A DNA stretch of 64,000 bases from an uncultured Pelagibacteraceae bacterium (GTDB lineage: Bacteria; Pseudomonadota; Alphaproteobacteria; Pelagibacterales; Pelagibacteraceae): positions 1 to 64,000 of the forward strand of contig CACEXE010000002.1 in assembly GCA_902563435.1 (NCBI GenBank), read 5' to 3'. The notes under the pieces are model-generated. The model worked only from the letters and a program-made list of their open reading frames with translations. It was not told the origin of the DNA and made no database searches. Positions 9,994 to 22,651 of the stretch are shown here, one piece after another; within the stretch, counting starts at the first letter, position 1, and every line of letters begins with the position of its first letter. Position numbers and translations under genes: made by a program.

Positions 9994-10929
9994 TTAGAAT
10001 GCAAATGCTACATTCATTTCGTATGCATTATTGTCGACAGTTCCTGATCCACCTACGTTATCCATTGAACCATAAGAACCAGATACGGTCATTCCACCAG
10101 ATGTGTATGAGAATGAAACACCAGTTGCTTCTTGGTCATCTAATGTTGAACTTTCGTGCTCAACTGTAGATGTGTTCAATGATACAGATAGATCATCACT
10201 TACAGCGTAAGAGATACCAATCATAGTTGCGTCTCTATCTGAACCAGATGTTGCATGATCAATATCGTTAGTTTGGAAACCAACTGACATAGCTCCTGCA
10301 GTATAGATTGCTGCGAAGTTTACGTTATCAACTCCTGCTGCAGCATCATTATTTTCACCCATTGCCGCGTAAACAGTTAAACCATCAATACCAGTATATT
10401 TTATACCGTATTCAGTTGAACCTTCTACAGATGCAGCAAGACCTGAAGGATTATAAGAAGCCTTAAGCTCAACACCATCAGTTATTGTGTAGTCATAAAT
10501 GAATAAGTTGTGCGTTATAGCTCCACCACCGTGTACTGCAGATGCAGTTCCATTGAATGGTCCAGCAGCGTGTGCTTCTTCGTTAGCGTTTGGAGTTAAA
10601 TCATCCCACTGAGTAATTACTCCAGTAGTTCCACCACCAACAAATGTTAATGTTCCCATATCACCTGTGTTTATTGCGATACTGTTAGCGTCAACAGCTG
10701 GTCCATCTAACTCAATACCGTGAGTTATTGTGAAACCATTATCCATTTCTCCAGTTGTAGAGAAAGAGATTGAGTCTGACATAGACCATGTGTTACCATC
10801 GTCACCATTATCAGCTCCTGTATAAGTTATCTTACTAGTTGCTGACATAGTAATATCTGCAGCTTGCGCTGAAGATGCAACTAATACAGTTCCTAATGCA
10901 GTCAAACCTATTTTTTTTAGATTGTCCAT
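9994..10929 (-). CDS. Gram-negative porin
   Basis: Signal peptide (MDNLKKIGLTALGTVLVASSAQAA), beta-rich body, C-terminal Phe (NVAFAF). Confidence 0.88.
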   Translation of the reverse strand: MDNLKKIGLTALGTVLVASSAQAADITMSATSKITYTGADNGDDGNTWSMSDSISFSTTGEMDNGFTITHGIELDGPAVDANSIAINTGDMGTLTFVGGGTTGVITQWDDLTPNANEEAHAAGPFNGTASAVHGGGAITHNLFIYDYTITDGVELKASYNPSGLAASVEGSTEYGIKYTGIDGLTVYAAMGENNDAAAGVDNVNFAAIYTAGAMSVGFQTNDIDHATSGSDRDATMIGISYAVSDDLSVSLNTSTVEHESSTLDDQEATGVSFSYTSGGMTVSGSYGSMDNVGGSGTVDNNAYEMNVAFAF

Positions 10930-11136
10930 ATTATTACCTTTCGTTAATTGTTTAATATTAAACAGGTACTATTTACCAATAAATTTAAGTATTTTATTTT
11001 AATAATTTTATTTAAGACTTTATTTTGCAATAGTGTTGCATTTATACATCACTAAAAATTCACATTTTATTGGTATTTTTTGATATATTTGAAAAAATCC
11101 TTTTTGTTTTTGAGTTTTTTAAACTAAAACCAATTT

Positions 11137-11718
11137 ATGGAAAGAATAATGTCATATTTAAAAAAAGTGAGATTTTTCCTCTTTTTTGGATTCATTTTAA
11201 TTTTACTAGTTTCATGCGAAGGAATGCCTGGAGGAGATGCCCGTGAAAATCCACCAAATCCAGAGTTAAGAGTTAAAAAAAATCTTGAGGAAGGTAGAGG
11301 GTTTAGATTAGACACAGCCATTAAAGATAATTTCGGAAAAGGTGGCAATTTTTTATTTGCAAGTGCAAATGAACTATGGAGAGCATCACTTGATACAATT
11401 GATTTTATGCCATTATCTTCAGTGAATTACAGTGGAGGAATTATCATTACAGATTGGTATTCAGATGGAAATAATTTGGACGAGTCTGTAAAAATTTCAA
11501 TACGTTTTTTAACAAATGAAGTAAGATCAGATGCACTTGATATAAAGGTTTTTTATAAAAAATGTAATCAAATAATTAATTGTAAAGTAAGTCAAAAAAC
11601 TGGTCCACTTGTTGCTGAACTTAAAAAAGAAATTTTGTCAAAAGCAGCAATTTACAAAAAACAAAATAAAGATAAAAATTTTAAAGAGTATAAAGGTTCA
11701 AAAAGACTTTCTAAATAA
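11137..11718 (+). CDS. DUF3576-like lipoprotein
   Basis: Lipobox LLVSC; LWRASLDTIDFMPLSSVNYSGGIIITDWYS. Confidence 0.85.
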   Translation: MERIMSYLKKVRFFLFFGFILILLVSCEGMPGGDARENPPNPELRVKKNLEEGRGFRLDTAIKDNFGKGGNFLFASANELWRASLDTIDFMPLSSVNYSGGIIITDWYSDGNNLDESVKISIRFLTNEVRSDALDIKVFYKKCNQIINCKVSQKTGPLVAELKKEILSKAAIYKKQNKDKNFKEYKGSKRLSK

Positions 11719-11737
11719 CCAGGTAATTAAAAATTAA

Positions 11738-14290
11738 GTGAATTCTGAAAGATATAATTTTAAAACAGTTGAAAAAAAATGGCAAGAAAAGTGGGAAAAA
11801 TCAAAGATTTTTGCTTCAAAAATAGATAAATCAAAAGAAAAATTTTATTGTTTAGAAATGTTTCCTTACCCATCTGGTAAAATTCATATGGGACATGTAA
11901 GAAACTATACAATTGGAGATGTCTTATCAAGATATAAGGCATTAAAAGGTTTTAATGTTTTACATCCAATGGGTTGGGATGCATTTGGGATGCCTGCTGA
12001 AAATGCTGCAAGAGAAAATAAATTAGATCCAAAAGAATGGACTAATAAAAATATCTCAACAATGAAAGATCAACTTAAAAAACTTGGACTTTCAATTGAC
12101 TGGGATAGAGAAATTTCAACCTGTTCAGAAGATTACTACAAACATCAACAATTATTTTTTTTGGAACTTTACGATAAAGGGCTTGTTTATAGAAAAGAAA
12201 ATTATGTAAATTGGGATCCAGTTGATGAGACAGTTCTAGCAAACGAGCAAGTGATTGATGGTAAAGGGTGGCGGTCTGGGGCCGTTGTTGAGCGTAAAAA
12301 ACTAAATCAATGGTTTTTTAATATTTCAAAGTTTTCACAAGAATTACTTGATGGATTAAATGAATTAAAAAATTGGCCAAATAAAGTTAAAGTCATGCAA
12401 AAAAATTGGATTGGTAAATCATTTGGATGTGAAATTGCTTTTAAGACTGAAGGAGATCTACCTGTAAAAGAAATAAAATGTTTCACCACAAGACCAGATA
12501 CTTTATTTGGATTTTCATTTTTAGCTCTTTCAGTTGATCACGAAATTTCAAAATATTTTGCGAAAGATAAAAAATTCCAAGAATTTAAAAAAGAATGTTC
12601 CAAAACTGGTACTACTGAGGAAGCTATTGCTATCGGAGAAAAAATTGGCTTTAAAACAAATATGACGGCAACAAATCCAATAAATCCAAGCCAAAAAGTA
12701 CCTGTTTTCTTTGCTAATTTTGTCTTAATGGATTATGGATTTGGTGCAGTATTTGGTTGCCCTGCTCATGATCAAAGAGATTTCGATTTTGCAAAGAAAT
12801 ATAGTTTAGATATTAAAACTGTTGTTAAACCAGAGAATGAAGGAGATGAATACGAGGTCAAAGATGAAGCATACTCAGGTCCTGGTATATTAATAAATTC
12901 TGGATTCCTAAACAATCTTAAAGCGCCAGAAGAGTCTATCATCAAAACAATTGATATTTTAGAAGAAAGAAATATTGGAAAAAAACAGATTAATTTTAGA
13001 TTAAAAGATTGGGGTGTTTCAAGACAAAGATATTGGGGATGTCCGATACCAATGGCTTATGATGAAAATGGAAACGTAACCAAAGTTCCAAAGAAAGACT
13101 TACCAGTAAAACTTCCAGAGAATGTAGATTTGAATTTTAAGGGTAATCCACTTAATGCAAAAAATGATTGGAAAAATATAAATATAGATGGGAAAAAATA
13201 TTTAAGAGAAACTGACACTTTAGATACTTTCGTATGCTCATCTTGGTATTATCTTAGATTTTGTTCCCCAACAAATCAGGACTATGGATACAAAAAAGAA
13301 GATATTGATTACTGGATGCCTGTTGATCAATACATAGGTGGTGTTGAACACGCAATTCTTCATTTACTTTACTCTCGTTTTTTTATGAAAGCTCTAGGCT
13401 ATAAAAATGATAGTTTTAAATTTACTGAACCATTTGAGGGATTATTTACTCAGGGTATGGTTTGTCATGAAACTTATAAAGATGAAAATAATAATTGGGT
13501 TAGTCCAGATGAAATTGAATTTGTTGGAAATGAATTTAAAAAAAAAAATAATCCTAGCCAAAAAATAAAAGTTGGTCCTTCTGAATCTATGTCTAAATCT
13601 AAAAAAAATGTTATTGACCCAGAAAATATAATAAATAATTATGGTGCGGACTCTGTAAGGTTATTTATATTATCTGATAGTCCTCCAGAAAAAGATGTTC
13701 AGTGGTCAGAGCAGGGAATGGTTGCATCTTATAAATTTTTACAAAAACTATGGGCACTTCACAAAAAGATTAAAGATAAAATTAATAATAATATAAAAAT
13801 ATCTGAGCAAAATTTAAGTTTAGAAAAATTTACCAATCAAATGATAAACAAAATTACTGGTAACCTTGAAAACTTTAATTATAATGTGATTATCGCAAAT
13901 ATATATGAGACCTATAATTTCCTTAGTAAAGAAATAGAAAGTAATTTAGATAGCGAAACACTTAAGAAAAATTATAAAAATATAATAATATTATTTTCAC
14001 CTGCGATACCTCACTTTGCTTCAGAGTGTTTAAATGATTTAGGATATGGAGAAATAGTTAAGTGGCCAATACCAGACAAAAAATTACTACAAGAGGAAAA
14101 GGTAGATTATGTCGTCCAAATAAATGGAAAAAAAAGGTTAATTTTAAATGAAAGTAGAGATATGGATCAGGAAAGTCTTTTAAAAATAATAAAGTCTAAT
14201 AAATTATCAGAAAAGTATGTAAAAGATAAATCTATTGATAAAATTATATTTGTGAAAAATAGATTAATAAACCTTTTAATAAATGAATAA
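11738..14290 (+). CDS. leuS: Leucyl-tRNA synthetase
   Basis: [19 protein letters not shown] and MSKSKKN motifs; GTG start. Confidence 0.98.
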   Translation: MNSERYNFKTVEKKWQEKWEKSKIFASKIDKSKEKFYCLEMFPYPSGKIHMGHVRNYTIGDVLSRYKALKGFNVLHPMGWDAFGMPAENAARENKLDPKEWTNKNISTMKDQLKKLGLSIDWDREISTCSEDYYKHQQLFFLELYDKGLVYRKENYVNWDPVDETVLANEQVIDGKGWRSGAVVERKKLNQWFFNISKFSQELLDGLNELKNWPNKVKVMQKNWIGKSFGCEIAFKTEGDLPVKEIKCFTTRPDTLFGFSFLALSVDHEISKYFAKDKKFQEFKKECSKTGTTEEAIAIGEKIGFKTNMTATNPINPSQKVPVFFANFVLMDYGFGAVFGCPAHDQRDFDFAKKYSLDIKTVVKPENEGDEYEVKDEAYSGPGILINSGFLNNLKAPEESIIKTIDILEERNIGKKQINFRLKDWGVSRQRYWGCPIPMAYDENGNVTKVPKKDLPVKLPENVDLNFKGNPLNAKNDWKNINIDGKKYLRETDTLDTFVCSSWYYLRFCSPTNQDYGYKKEDIDYWMPVDQYIGGVEHAILHLLYSRFFMKALGYKNDSFKFTEPFEGLFTQGMVCHETYKDENNNWVSPDEIEFVGNEFKKKNNPSQKIKVGPSESMSKSKKNVIDPENIINNYGADSVRLFILSDSPPEKDVQWSEQGMVASYKFLQKLWALHKKIKDKINNNIKISEQNLSLEKFTNQMINKITGNLENFNYNVIIANIYETYNFLSKEIESNLDSETLKKNYKNIIILFSPAIPHFASECLNDLGYGEIVKWPIPDKKLLQEEKVDYVVQINGKKRLILNESRDMDQESLLKIIKSNKLSEKYVKDKSIDKIIFVKNRLINLLINE

Positions 14291-14759
14291 AACCTTAGCG
14301 AAAATTCTATTAGTTTTTATGATACTTGGATTAACATCTTGCTCTTATAGTCCAATTTTTTCAGAAAAAAATTATAATTTTGAAATTAATGAAATAGTTT
14401 TAACAGGAGAAAAAGATATAAATAAAATTCTAAGAGAAAAATTTAATCGTATAAGAAACAATCAAAACTTAAAAAAAAAAGAGTATAAACTTTTAATAAA
14501 TTCGGAAAAAGAGAGAAATATTGTATCCAAAAACTCTAAGGGAGATCCACTTAAATTTGAACTTATAATAGCAGTTCAGTATGAGATTATTTTTAATGAA
14601 AATCTACTTTTAAAAAAAACTATAGAAAAAAATAATATTTACAACAACGATTCTGATTTATTTAAACTTGAACAAAGTGAGAAAATTATTATTGAAAATA
14701 TATCTGGAAATATAAGTGATAATATTATTTCATCTATAATTAACTTAGATGATAATTAA
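14283..14759 (+). CDS. lptE: LPS-assembly lipoprotein LptE
   Basis: Lipobox GLTSC; position leuS-lptE-holA. Confidence 0.8.
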   Translation: MNKTLAKILLVFMILGLTSCSYSPIFSEKNYNFEINEIVLTGEKDINKILREKFNRIRNNQNLKKKEYKLLINSEKERNIVSKNSKGDPLKFELIIAVQYEIIFNENLLLKKTIEKNNIYNNDSDLFKLEQSEKIIIENISGNISDNIISSIINLDDN

Positions 14760-15726
14760 AAGTTTCGAGTTAGAAAAATTAGCTTTCTCAAATTTAAATA
14801 TACATTTAATACATGGAAACAATGAGGGTATTAAACAAGATATAATAAGAAATTTTTATATAAAAAATTATCAAGGCGAGGTGTTGAAATATGATGAACA
14901 GGAAATATTAAATAATAAAGATGAATTTATATCAAGTTTACTAACCAAATCTCTTTTCGAGAGTGAGAAATTAATTATTATTTCACGAGGTACTGATAAA
15001 TTATCTAATATTATTATTGAATTATTAGAAAGAAAGGAAATTGAGTCAAAAATAATAATTAAATGTTCAAACTTAGAAAAAAAATCAAAATTAAGAAATT
15101 TATTTGAAAAAGAAAAACAGCTAATTTGCACACCTGTTTATGAAGATGACGCTAGGTCATTAAATTTTATTATAAATAATTTTTTAAAAGATAATAAATT
15201 GAACCTCTCACAAGAAATTAAAAATATTCTTATAGAACGATCAAATGGTGACCGAATAAATTTAAAAAACGAGCTGTCAAAATTAAAAAACTTGTCAATC
15301 AGTAGGAAAAAATTAAGTATTGAGGATGTATTAAAACTTTCTAATCTTACTGAAAATTACAGCGTATTTGAATTATCAGATAATTATTTAGCTAAAAATT
15401 CAAAGAAAGTTTCAAATATTCTTAATGAAAATAATTATTCTTCTGAGGACTGTATATTAATAATAAGAACAATATTAAATAAATCAAAAAGACTTTTAAA
15501 AATAAAAACCGAAATAGATAATAATTTAAACATTGATCAAGTTATATCTAGCTTCAAGCCTCCTATATTTTGGAAAGAGAAGGATATTATAAAGAAACAA
15601 GCTCAATCATGGTCGACCAATGAGGTGAAAGAAATAATATTTAAAATAAATCACTTGGAAGCTTTAGTTAAGAAAAATGGCGCAAATTCAATGCTTTTTG
15701 TCTCCGATTTTGTAAGCAATTACTAA
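14749..15726 (+). CDS. holA: DNA polymerase III delta subunit
   Basis: LIHGNNEG, LTKSLFESEKLIII; gene context. Confidence 0.88.
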   Translation: MIIKSFELEKLAFSNLNIHLIHGNNEGIKQDIIRNFYIKNYQGEVLKYDEQEILNNKDEFISSLLTKSLFESEKLIIISRGTDKLSNIIIELLERKEIESKIIIKCSNLEKKSKLRNLFEKEKQLICTPVYEDDARSLNFIINNFLKDNKLNLSQEIKNILIERSNGDRINLKNELSKLKNLSISRKKLSIEDVLKLSNLTENYSVFELSDNYLAKNSKKVSNILNENNYSSEDCILIIRTILNKSKRLLKIKTEIDNNLNIDQVISSFKPPIFWKEKDIIKKQAQSWSTNEVKEIIFKINHLEALVKKNGANSMLFVSDFVSNY

Positions 15727-16574
15727 TAATTTTGTTTAATAATTTCTACCAACCTATCAAGTTGGTCAGCTCCTTTATACTCTAAACTAATTGTTCCAGA
15801 GTTATTTCTTTTATTCTTAACAAAAACTCGCATTCCAATTTTATTTGTTAACTCTTCTTCAAGACTTGTGATATTTGGATCTCTTTTCTTTGAGGAATTA
15901 TTTGAACTAGATTTCATAATACGTACTAAACTTTCAGCTTGTCTAACTGATAATTTCTTTTTAATAATTTTCTTTGCTAAGAGAATTGCATTATCTAATC
16001 CAACTAAGATTTTTGCATGACCTTGAGATAATTTTTCCTCAATTATTAATTCTATAATTTCTTTTGGGAGCGATAAAAGTCTTAAACAATTGGAAATATG
16101 TGCTCTACTTTTTCCAATGAATTTTGATACTTTATCCTGGTCATAACTAAATTCATCTATTAATCTTTTATAACCTTCAGCTTCCTCAATTGGGTTTAAA
16201 TCTTTTCTTTGAACATTTTCAACAATCGCAAATTCTAATGATTTTAGATTATCTACATTAATTACAACAACTGGTACTTCATGAAGACCTGCATATTGCG
16301 CAGCCTGCCATCTTCTTTCCCCAGCAATTATTTCAAATTTATCTTCTTCATCAGAAGAAGGTCTTACAATTATAGGCTGGATAATACCTCGCTCTCTAAT
16401 AGAGTTTGTTAATTCTTCTAAACTAATTTCATCAAATTTTTTTCTAGGTTGATACTTATTTCTAACTAGTGAACTTATTGAAACATTTTTTTTATCTTCA
16501 ATTTTCTCACTATCGCCTATCAAGGAAGACAATCCTCTTCCAAGTCCTTTTTTTGATTTAAACGGATTAATCAT
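15723..16574 (-). CDS. parB: Chromosome partitioning protein ParB
   Basis: KKGLGRGLSSLIG, KYQPRK, IIAGERRWQAA, HTH. Confidence 0.97.
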   Translation of the reverse strand: MINPFKSKKGLGRGLSSLIGDSEKIEDKKNVSISSLVRNKYQPRKKFDEISLEELTNSIRERGIIQPIIVRPSSDEEDKFEIIAGERRWQAAQYAGLHEVPVVVINVDNLKSLEFAIVENVQRKDLNPIEEAEGYKRLIDEFSYDQDKVSKFIGKSRAHISNCLRLLSLPKEIIELIIEEKLSQGHAKILVGLDNAILLAKKIIKKKLSVRQAESLVRIMKSSSNNSSKKRDPNITSLEEELTNKIGMRVFVKNKRNNSGTISLEYKGADQLDRLVEIIKQNY

Positions 16575-17371
16575 GCTGCACTCTCCACTGGTTTATCTTG
16601 GTTTAAAAATTCCTCTGTAAAACTAAAATATGCTCTGCTACCTGGACATGACTTATCATAAATTAAAACTGGAACACCGTGCGAGGGTGCTTCGGATAAT
16701 CTAACATTTCTTGGAACAGCAGTGCTATAAACTTTATCCTTAAAATAGTTTCTTGCCTCTGCTTCTACGTCACCCGATAATTTATTTCTCTTATCATACA
16801 TGGTCAAAAGTATTCCCCTTATATCTAAGGATGGATTAAGGTTAGATTTTATCCTCTCAATTGTTTTCAAGAGCTGAGTGAGTCCCTCTAGAGCAAAGAA
16901 TTCTGTCTGAAGAGGTACCACGAGAGCGTGAGAAGCTACCAATGCCATTATTGTTAGGAGGCTTAAAGATGGTGGACAGTCAATTATGACATAATCATAG
17001 GCTGGCTCAGAATTGTTTAAAATTGGGGTTAATTCGTCTTTTAATTTAAAGACTCTCCGGCTGTCACCTGCTGTCTCCACCTCTAGACCGGATAAATCAA
17101 CATTTGAAGATATCAAATCTAAGTTTTCAAAGCTTGTTGACTGGATTACATCTGAAATTTTTTTGTTTCCATTCAATACATTGTAAATTGTTTGATCAGA
17201 ACTTGTTGCGTTGGATAATCCAAGACCTGTCGTGGCATTACCTTGTGGATCAAGGTCAATTACAAGAATTTTTTTTCCCTTCATCGATAAACCAGCAGCA
17301 AGATTGATAACAGTGGTGGTCTTTCCCACTCCTCCTTTCTGGTTTATCACTGAAATAATTTTTCTATTCAT
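16571..17371 (-). CDS. parA: Chromosome partitioning ATPase ParA
   Basis: Deviant Walker A NQKGGVGKTTT. Confidence 0.97.
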   Translation of the reverse strand: MNRKIISVINQKGGVGKTTTVINLAAGLSMKGKKILVIDLDPQGNATTGLGLSNATSSDQTIYNVLNGNKKISDVIQSTSFENLDLISSNVDLSGLEVETAGDSRRVFKLKDELTPILNNSEPAYDYVIIDCPPSLSLLTIMALVASHALVVPLQTEFFALEGLTQLLKTIERIKSNLNPSLDIRGILLTMYDKRNKLSGDVEAEARNYFKDKVYSTAVPRNVRLSEAPSHGVPVLIYDKSCPGSRAYFSFTEEFLNQDKPVESAA

Positions 17372-18009
17372 ATTTTTTTTTTTAAATTTGAAATTTTTAC
17401 AACTGATGACTCTTCACTTGTAAGACTTTTCATTTTCTCTAGGTCAAATTTCCATTTCGTGGAGACTTGTTTTAAAATTTTATTTCCACTTTTTCCTAAA
17501 TACACGACTATGTATTTAAAATTTTTGAAATTCTTTGTTGCAATATCAAAAATCACTGGCAAAGGTTTAAACGCTCGACAAATTATTACATCAGTCACTA
17601 AATTTTTCTCTTCAAATATATTTTTTTGATAAATTTTCGCATCTAATTTAAACTTTTTTGCCATCTCCATTAGGAAATTGCTTTTATGATAACTCTTTTC
17701 ATAGAAAATTAGCTTAAAACCTTGTTTTTTCGATTTCATCAAAATACCTAAAACTATACTAGGTAGTCCTGCGCCAGAGCCAAGATCAGTACATACATCT
17801 ATGTCATTTTTATCAATAAAATCAATAGTTTGCGCACTATCGTAAATATGTCTTATATTTATTGACTTTTCTGTACTTGAACTTATCAAATTTATTTTCT
17901 TGTTTGTGCTCAAAATTGATTGAGAATAGTCCTCTAACTCCTCAAGTGTTTCACGTGAAACATTTGGTAGATGAATTTTATTTGTTTTTATTATTTTCGA
18001 ATCAATCAA
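17368..18009 (-). CDS. rsmG: 16S rRNA m7G527 methyltransferase RsmG (GidB)
   Basis: [15 protein letters not shown]; position between mnmG and parA. Confidence 0.95.
   Translation of the reverse strand: MIDSKIIKTNKIHLPNVSRETLEELEDYSQSILSTNKKINLISSSTEKSINIRHIYDSAQTIDFIDKNDIDVCTDLGSGAGLPSIVLGILMKSKKQGFKLIFYEKSYHKSNFLMEMAKKFKLDAKIYQKNIFEEKNLVTDVIICRAFKPLPVIFDIATKNFKNFKYIVVYLGKSGNKILKQVSTKWKFDLEKMKSLTSEESSVVKISNLKKKI
17947..17962. promoter_or_regulatory. parS centromere site
   Basis: TGTTTCACGTGAAACA, perfect 16-bp palindrome inside rsmG. Confidence 0.95.
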
Positions 18010-19877
18010 GCTATATGCTTAATAGACTTTCTTTTTACATGAGACAACAAAATATATACTGCTGCTGGAGTTATACCATCTATTCTGAGAGCTTGTCCGA
18101 GTGTTTTTGGCTTTATTTCCTTGAATTTTGACTTAACTTCATTTGATAATCCAGAAAATTGATCATAATCTATATTTTCTGGTATTTTAAGATTTTCATC
18201 TCTTTTAAATGCCAAAATATCTGCATTTTGCTTCTTCAAATATCCTTTATAGTGAGCTTTTATCTGAATTTGCTCATCAATTTCACGTGAAACATATTTG
18301 ATTTCAGGCCAAATTTCCCTAATTTTAGTCATATTAACTGACTTTTGGCTTAAAATCTCTATTGCATTCCTTTTAACACCATCTTTAGCAATATTAATTC
18401 CATATTTTGACGCTTTTGAAGGAGAAATTAGAGAATTTTCCATATTTTTGAGACTTTTTTCAAGTTTATATACTTTTTCTTTAAATATTACTTTTCTTTC
18501 ATCAAGTATAAGCCCAATATCAATTCCTTTTTGAGTAAGTCTTAGATCTGCATTATCAGATCTCAACGATAGCCTATATTCTGCCCTAGAAGTGAACATT
18601 CTATAAGGCTCCGCAACTCCTTTTGTGACTAAATCATCTATCATTACTCCAATATAAGCTTCAGATCTATCAAGTATAAATGGCTCCATACCCTTTATAG
18701 AGAGAGCTGCATTTATTCCAGCTATCAATCCTTGAGCTGCAGCCTCCTCATAGCCTGTTGTTCCATTTATTTGTCCTGCAAGGTAAAGATTTTTTATTTT
18801 TTTAGTCTCTAAGGTTAAGAAAAGCTCTCTTGGGTCAACAAAATCATATTCTATAGCGTATCCAGGCCTTAAAATCTTAACATTCTCTAAACCATTGATA
18901 TTATTACATATTTCTTGCTGTATTTCAGCAGGAAGAGAAGTTGAAATCCCATTAGGGTAGATTGTTTTATCATTTAGACCTTCTGGCTCTAAAAATATTT
19001 GATGCTTTTGCTTATCTGCAAACTTTACAATTTTATCTTCTATTGATGGACAGTATCTAGGACCAACTCCTTGGATACTTCCTGAGTACATAGCACTACT
19101 TTTTATATTTTTAGAAATGATCTTATGCACTGCTTGATTGGTATAAGTCATCCTACATGAAATTTGTCTGTTGATATTTTTTTTTGTTAGGAAAGAAAAA
19201 AAATATGGATCTTCATCTGCATGCTGCTCTTCAAGTTTTTCGAAATTAATTGTCGTTGCATCAAGTCTTGGAGGTGTGCCTGTTTTTAATCTTCCAATTT
19301 TAAAATCATATTTTTCTAATTGTTCACTTAAACCTGTTGAAGGTTTTTCATTAAATCTTCCTGCAGGTGTTTTTTCTTCACCAATGTGAATTAAACCATT
19401 TAAAAAAGTTCCAGTTGTAAGGATTACTTTAGATGATAGTACTTTTTTACCTTTTTGTGTAATAAAACCAATTATATTGTTTTTTTCAAAAATAAACTCT
19501 ATTACAGGATCAGAAAAAATGCTTAAATTACAGTAATTTACAAGTTTTTCTTGCATATATTTCTTATATAATGATCTATCACTTTGAGTTCTTGGCCCAC
19601 GCACCGCAGGTCCTCTGCTTCTATTTAATAATCTAAATTGAATCCCTGATTTATCTGCAACTTCACCCATTACTCCATCTAGTGCGTCTATCTCTCTTAC
19701 AAGATGACCTTTGCCCAATCCCCCAATAGCTGGATTACAAGACATCTCACCAATAGTATCAAATTTATGTGTAAATAAGGCTGTATTTACTCCTAATCTA
19801 GCAGATGCTGCTGCTGCTTCACAACCAGCATGACCACCACCAATAACAACCACATCAAACAATAACTCATTTTTCAT
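18006..19877 (-). CDS. mnmG: tRNA uridine-5-carboxymethylaminomethyl modification enzyme MnmG
   Basis: [36 protein letters not shown]. Confidence 0.98.
   Translation of the reverse strand: MKNELLFDVVVIGGGHAGCEAAAASARLGVNTALFTHKFDTIGEMSCNPAIGGLGKGHLVREIDALDGVMGEVADKSGIQFRLLNRSRGPAVRGPRTQSDRSLYKKYMQEKLVNYCNLSIFSDPVIEFIFEKNNIIGFITQKGKKVLSSKVILTTGTFLNGLIHIGEEKTPAGRFNEKPSTGLSEQLEKYDFKIGRLKTGTPPRLDATTINFEKLEEQHADEDPYFFSFLTKKNINRQISCRMTYTNQAVHKIISKNIKSSAMYSGSIQGVGPRYCPSIEDKIVKFADKQKHQIFLEPEGLNDKTIYPNGISTSLPAEIQQEICNNINGLENVKILRPGYAIEYDFVDPRELFLTLETKKIKNLYLAGQINGTTGYEEAAAQGLIAGINAALSIKGMEPFILDRSEAYIGVMIDDLVTKGVAEPYRMFTSRAEYRLSLRSDNADLRLTQKGIDIGLILDERKVIFKEKVYKLEKSLKNMENSLISPSKASKYGINIAKDGVKRNAIEILSQKSVNMTKIREIWPEIKYVSREIDEQIQIKAHYKGYLKKQNADILAFKRDENLKIPENIDYDQFSGLSNEVKSKFKEIKPKTLGQALRIDGITPAAVYILLSHVKRKSIKHIA
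18279..18294. promoter_or_regulatory. Second parS-like site
   Basis: AATTTCACGTGAAACA, 14/16 to parS, inside mnmG. Confidence 0.8.
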
Positions 19878-19953
19878 AGCTGTAATTTATTATTGATCTT
19901 AAAATTTACAAGAAAACACTTAATAATGTCTAAAAACCAAGTAAATTCATTAC

Positions 19954-21285
19954 TTATTTGCCTATACAAAAATCATTAAAAATAGACCCTAATATTTCTT
20001 CAACATCTACTTTACCAACAATCATTCCTAAATGTCTAGTTGCCAATCTTAAATCTTCTGCAGCTTTATCAAAATCTTCTTGAGAGTTTTTTTCCTCAAA
20101 GTTGACTAAATTTTGAACACAAGCTTCTAAACTTTGTCTATGTCTTTCTCTCGTAATTAAAGTTTCGTTTGAACTAACAAATTTATTTTTTAGTTTATCT
20201 TTAATTCTATTTATTAACTCATCTAAGTTTGTTTCATTTTTAATTGATAAAAAAATTGGATTAAACTTTTCAATTTGTTGATTAACATCTTTATAACCAA
20301 GATCTATTTTATTGATTACAATTATAGCTTTTTCACTAACCAAATCGTTCAAAAAACCAGTAAAATTAACACTTTTTGGCTCAATTACTATTATGTTAAG
20401 ATCTGCATCTTCAGCGCGTTTAAGTGCTAATTTAATTCCTTTTTTTTCTATCTCATCTTGAGACTCTCTAATCCCAGCAGTATCAGAAATCACAACTGGG
20501 TAACCATCCAAATTTAAATGAGCTTCAATAACGTCTCTTGTTGTTCCTGCAATTTCTGAAACAATAGCTACATCTCGATTGGAAAGATAATTAAGCAAAG
20601 ATGATTTTCCTGCATTGGCTGGTCCAATAATTGCAATCTTAAAACCCTCTCTAATTCTTTCTCCAACTTTTTGATCATTCAAAATTTTTTCAATTTCATT
20701 TCTTATTTTTTGAGAGTCTGTTTTAATATTTTTAATAACATCTTCTGGAAGATCATCTTCAGGAAAATCGATTTTTGCTTCAACGTTAGATAAAATTTTT
20801 AAAAGCTGTTCTCGAAGAGAATTAAATCTTTCAGAACTTCTTCCACTCATTATTTTTAGAGCTTGTTGTCTCTGAATTTCTGTTTCGGCAGAAATAAGGT
20901 CAGAAATACTTTCAGCTTTAAGGAGATTTATTTTTCCATTTTGAAAAGCAATTTTTGTAAACTCACCAGGCTCAGCTAATCGACAATTTTCAATTTTTGA
21001 TAATTGATCTAAAATTGCCCTTACAACTGCAATACTACCGTGAACATGTATTTCGGCCATATCCTCACCTGTGTAGCTCTCTGGACCTGGAAACCACAAT
21101 AAAATACCTTCATCTATAAGCTCAGAATTATTGATTTTATTGAATTTTTTTAAAGTTGCCACTTTAGGAGATGGCATTTCTCCATTTACAAGACTCAATA
21201 TAATTTTTTTTGTTTGTAATCCAGATACGCGAATTACTGCTATACCTGAAACTCCAGGGCCTGAAGATAATGCATAAATTGTCAT
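19954..21285 (-). CDS. mnmE: tRNA modification GTPase MnmE
   Basis: GPANAGKSSLLN, DTAGIR, C-terminal CIGK. Confidence 0.98.
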   Translation of the reverse strand: MTIYALSSGPGVSGIAVIRVSGLQTKKIILSLVNGEMPSPKVATLKKFNKINNSELIDEGILLWFPGPESYTGEDMAEIHVHGSIAVVRAILDQLSKIENCRLAEPGEFTKIAFQNGKINLLKAESISDLISAETEIQRQQALKIMSGRSSERFNSLREQLLKILSNVEAKIDFPEDDLPEDVIKNIKTDSQKIRNEIEKILNDQKVGERIREGFKIAIIGPANAGKSSLLNYLSNRDVAIVSEIAGTTRDVIEAHLNLDGYPVVISDTAGIRESQDEIEKKGIKLALKRAEDADLNIIVIEPKSVNFTGFLNDLVSEKAIIVINKIDLGYKDVNQQIEKFNPIFLSIKNETNLDELINRIKDKLKNKFVSSNETLITRERHRQSLEACVQNLVNFEEKNSQEDFDKAAEDLRLATRHLGMIVGKVDVEEILGSIFNDFCIGK

Positions 21286-21321
21286 AAAAAGAGTATAACA
21301 ATTATTTATAAAATAATATTC

Positions 21322-22593
21322 TTAAGATGGCTTGTTCATCGAATTAAAGAACTCGGCATTATTTTTAGTTGTCTTTAATTTAGAATTAATAAAATCGATC
21401 GCATCCATAGATCCCATTGGAGCGATTATTCTTCTTAGAACATTCATTTTTTGAAGATCATTTTTGTCAAAAATTAATTCCTCTCTTCTCGTCCCTGATT
21501 TGGTAATATCAATTGCTGGGTAAATTCTTTTCTCTGATATCTTTCTATCTAAAATTGTCTCACTATTTCCAGTTCCTTTGAATTCTTCAAAAATTACTTC
21601 ATCCATTCTACTTCCTGTATCAATAAGAGCAGTGGCTATGATTGTTAATGATCCACCTTCTTCAATATTTCTTGCTGCTCCAAAAAACCTTTTAGGTCTC
21701 TGTAGCGCATTGGCGTCCACACCACCTGTTAAAACTTTTCCTGAACTTGGGACAACAGCGTTATAGGCTCTTCCTAATCTTGTTATAGAGTCTAAAAGTA
21801 TTACAACATCTTTTTTATGTTCTGTCAGTCTTTTAGCTTTTTCAATGACCATTTCAGCAACAGCTACATGACGTTGAGCTGGCTCATCGAAAGTTGAACT
21901 AATAACTTCACCTTTTACAGTTCTTTGCATATCGGTAACTTCCTCAGGTCTTTCATCAATTAGTAAAACCATAAGATAACATTCAGGATGGTTTGCTGTT
22001 ATAGAGTTGGCTATACTTTGTAAAATCATTGTTTTTCCTGCCTTAGGGGGTGATATGATCAAGGATCTTTGTCCCTTACCAATAGGACTTACTAAATCAA
22101 TTAGTCTTGGAGTTAAGTCAGGTTTTTTTTCAGTCTTATTTGTCTCAACTTCCATTCCTAATTGTTTATTTGGATAAAGTGGAGTTAAGTTATCAAAAGC
22201 AATTTTATGCTTAAATTTGTCTGGCTCCTCAAAATTTATTTTACTAACTTGTAGAAGAGCAAAATATCTTTCACCTTCTTTTGGAGATCTAATAGGACCT
22301 TCAACAGTATCACCTGTTCTTAAACCAAATCTTCTAATTTGGCTTGGACTTACATATATATCATCTGCTCCTGGCAAATAGTTTGACTCCATGGCTCTGA
22401 GGAATCCAAAACCATCTTGGAGTAATTGTAAAACTCCGCCACCAGTAATCTCTTCACCTTTTTCAGCAAGTTTTTTTAGGATTGCGAAATAAATTTCCTG
22501 TCTACGAAGTGTACTAGCGTTTTCTATACCTAATTTTTCTGCCTCGGTAATAAGTTTTTCAGAGCTTTTTTCTTTTAATTCTTGAATGTTCAT
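21322..22593 (-). CDS. rho: Transcription termination factor Rho
   Basis: [30 protein letters not shown]. Confidence 0.98.
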   Translation of the reverse strand: MNIQELKEKSSEKLITEAEKLGIENASTLRRQEIYFAILKKLAEKGEEITGGGVLQLLQDGFGFLRAMESNYLPGADDIYVSPSQIRRFGLRTGDTVEGPIRSPKEGERYFALLQVSKINFEEPDKFKHKIAFDNLTPLYPNKQLGMEVETNKTEKKPDLTPRLIDLVSPIGKGQRSLIISPPKAGKTMILQSIANSITANHPECYLMVLLIDERPEEVTDMQRTVKGEVISSTFDEPAQRHVAVAEMVIEKAKRLTEHKKDVVILLDSITRLGRAYNAVVPSSGKVLTGGVDANALQRPKRFFGAARNIEEGGSLTIIATALIDTGSRMDEVIFEEFKGTGNSETILDRKISEKRIYPAIDITKSGTRREELIFDKNDLQKMNVLRRIIAPMGSMDAIDFINSKLKTTKNNAEFFNSMNKPS

Positions 22594-22651
22594 TTGTGGA
22601 AGTTTTGTTTGAGATATTTTGAATATATATGCTGATACTAAAATTTCAACC

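Noticed and set aside
11124-11348. 74-aa antisense ORF
   Set aside because: Antisense to the DUF3576-like lipoprotein gene; no independent coding evidence.
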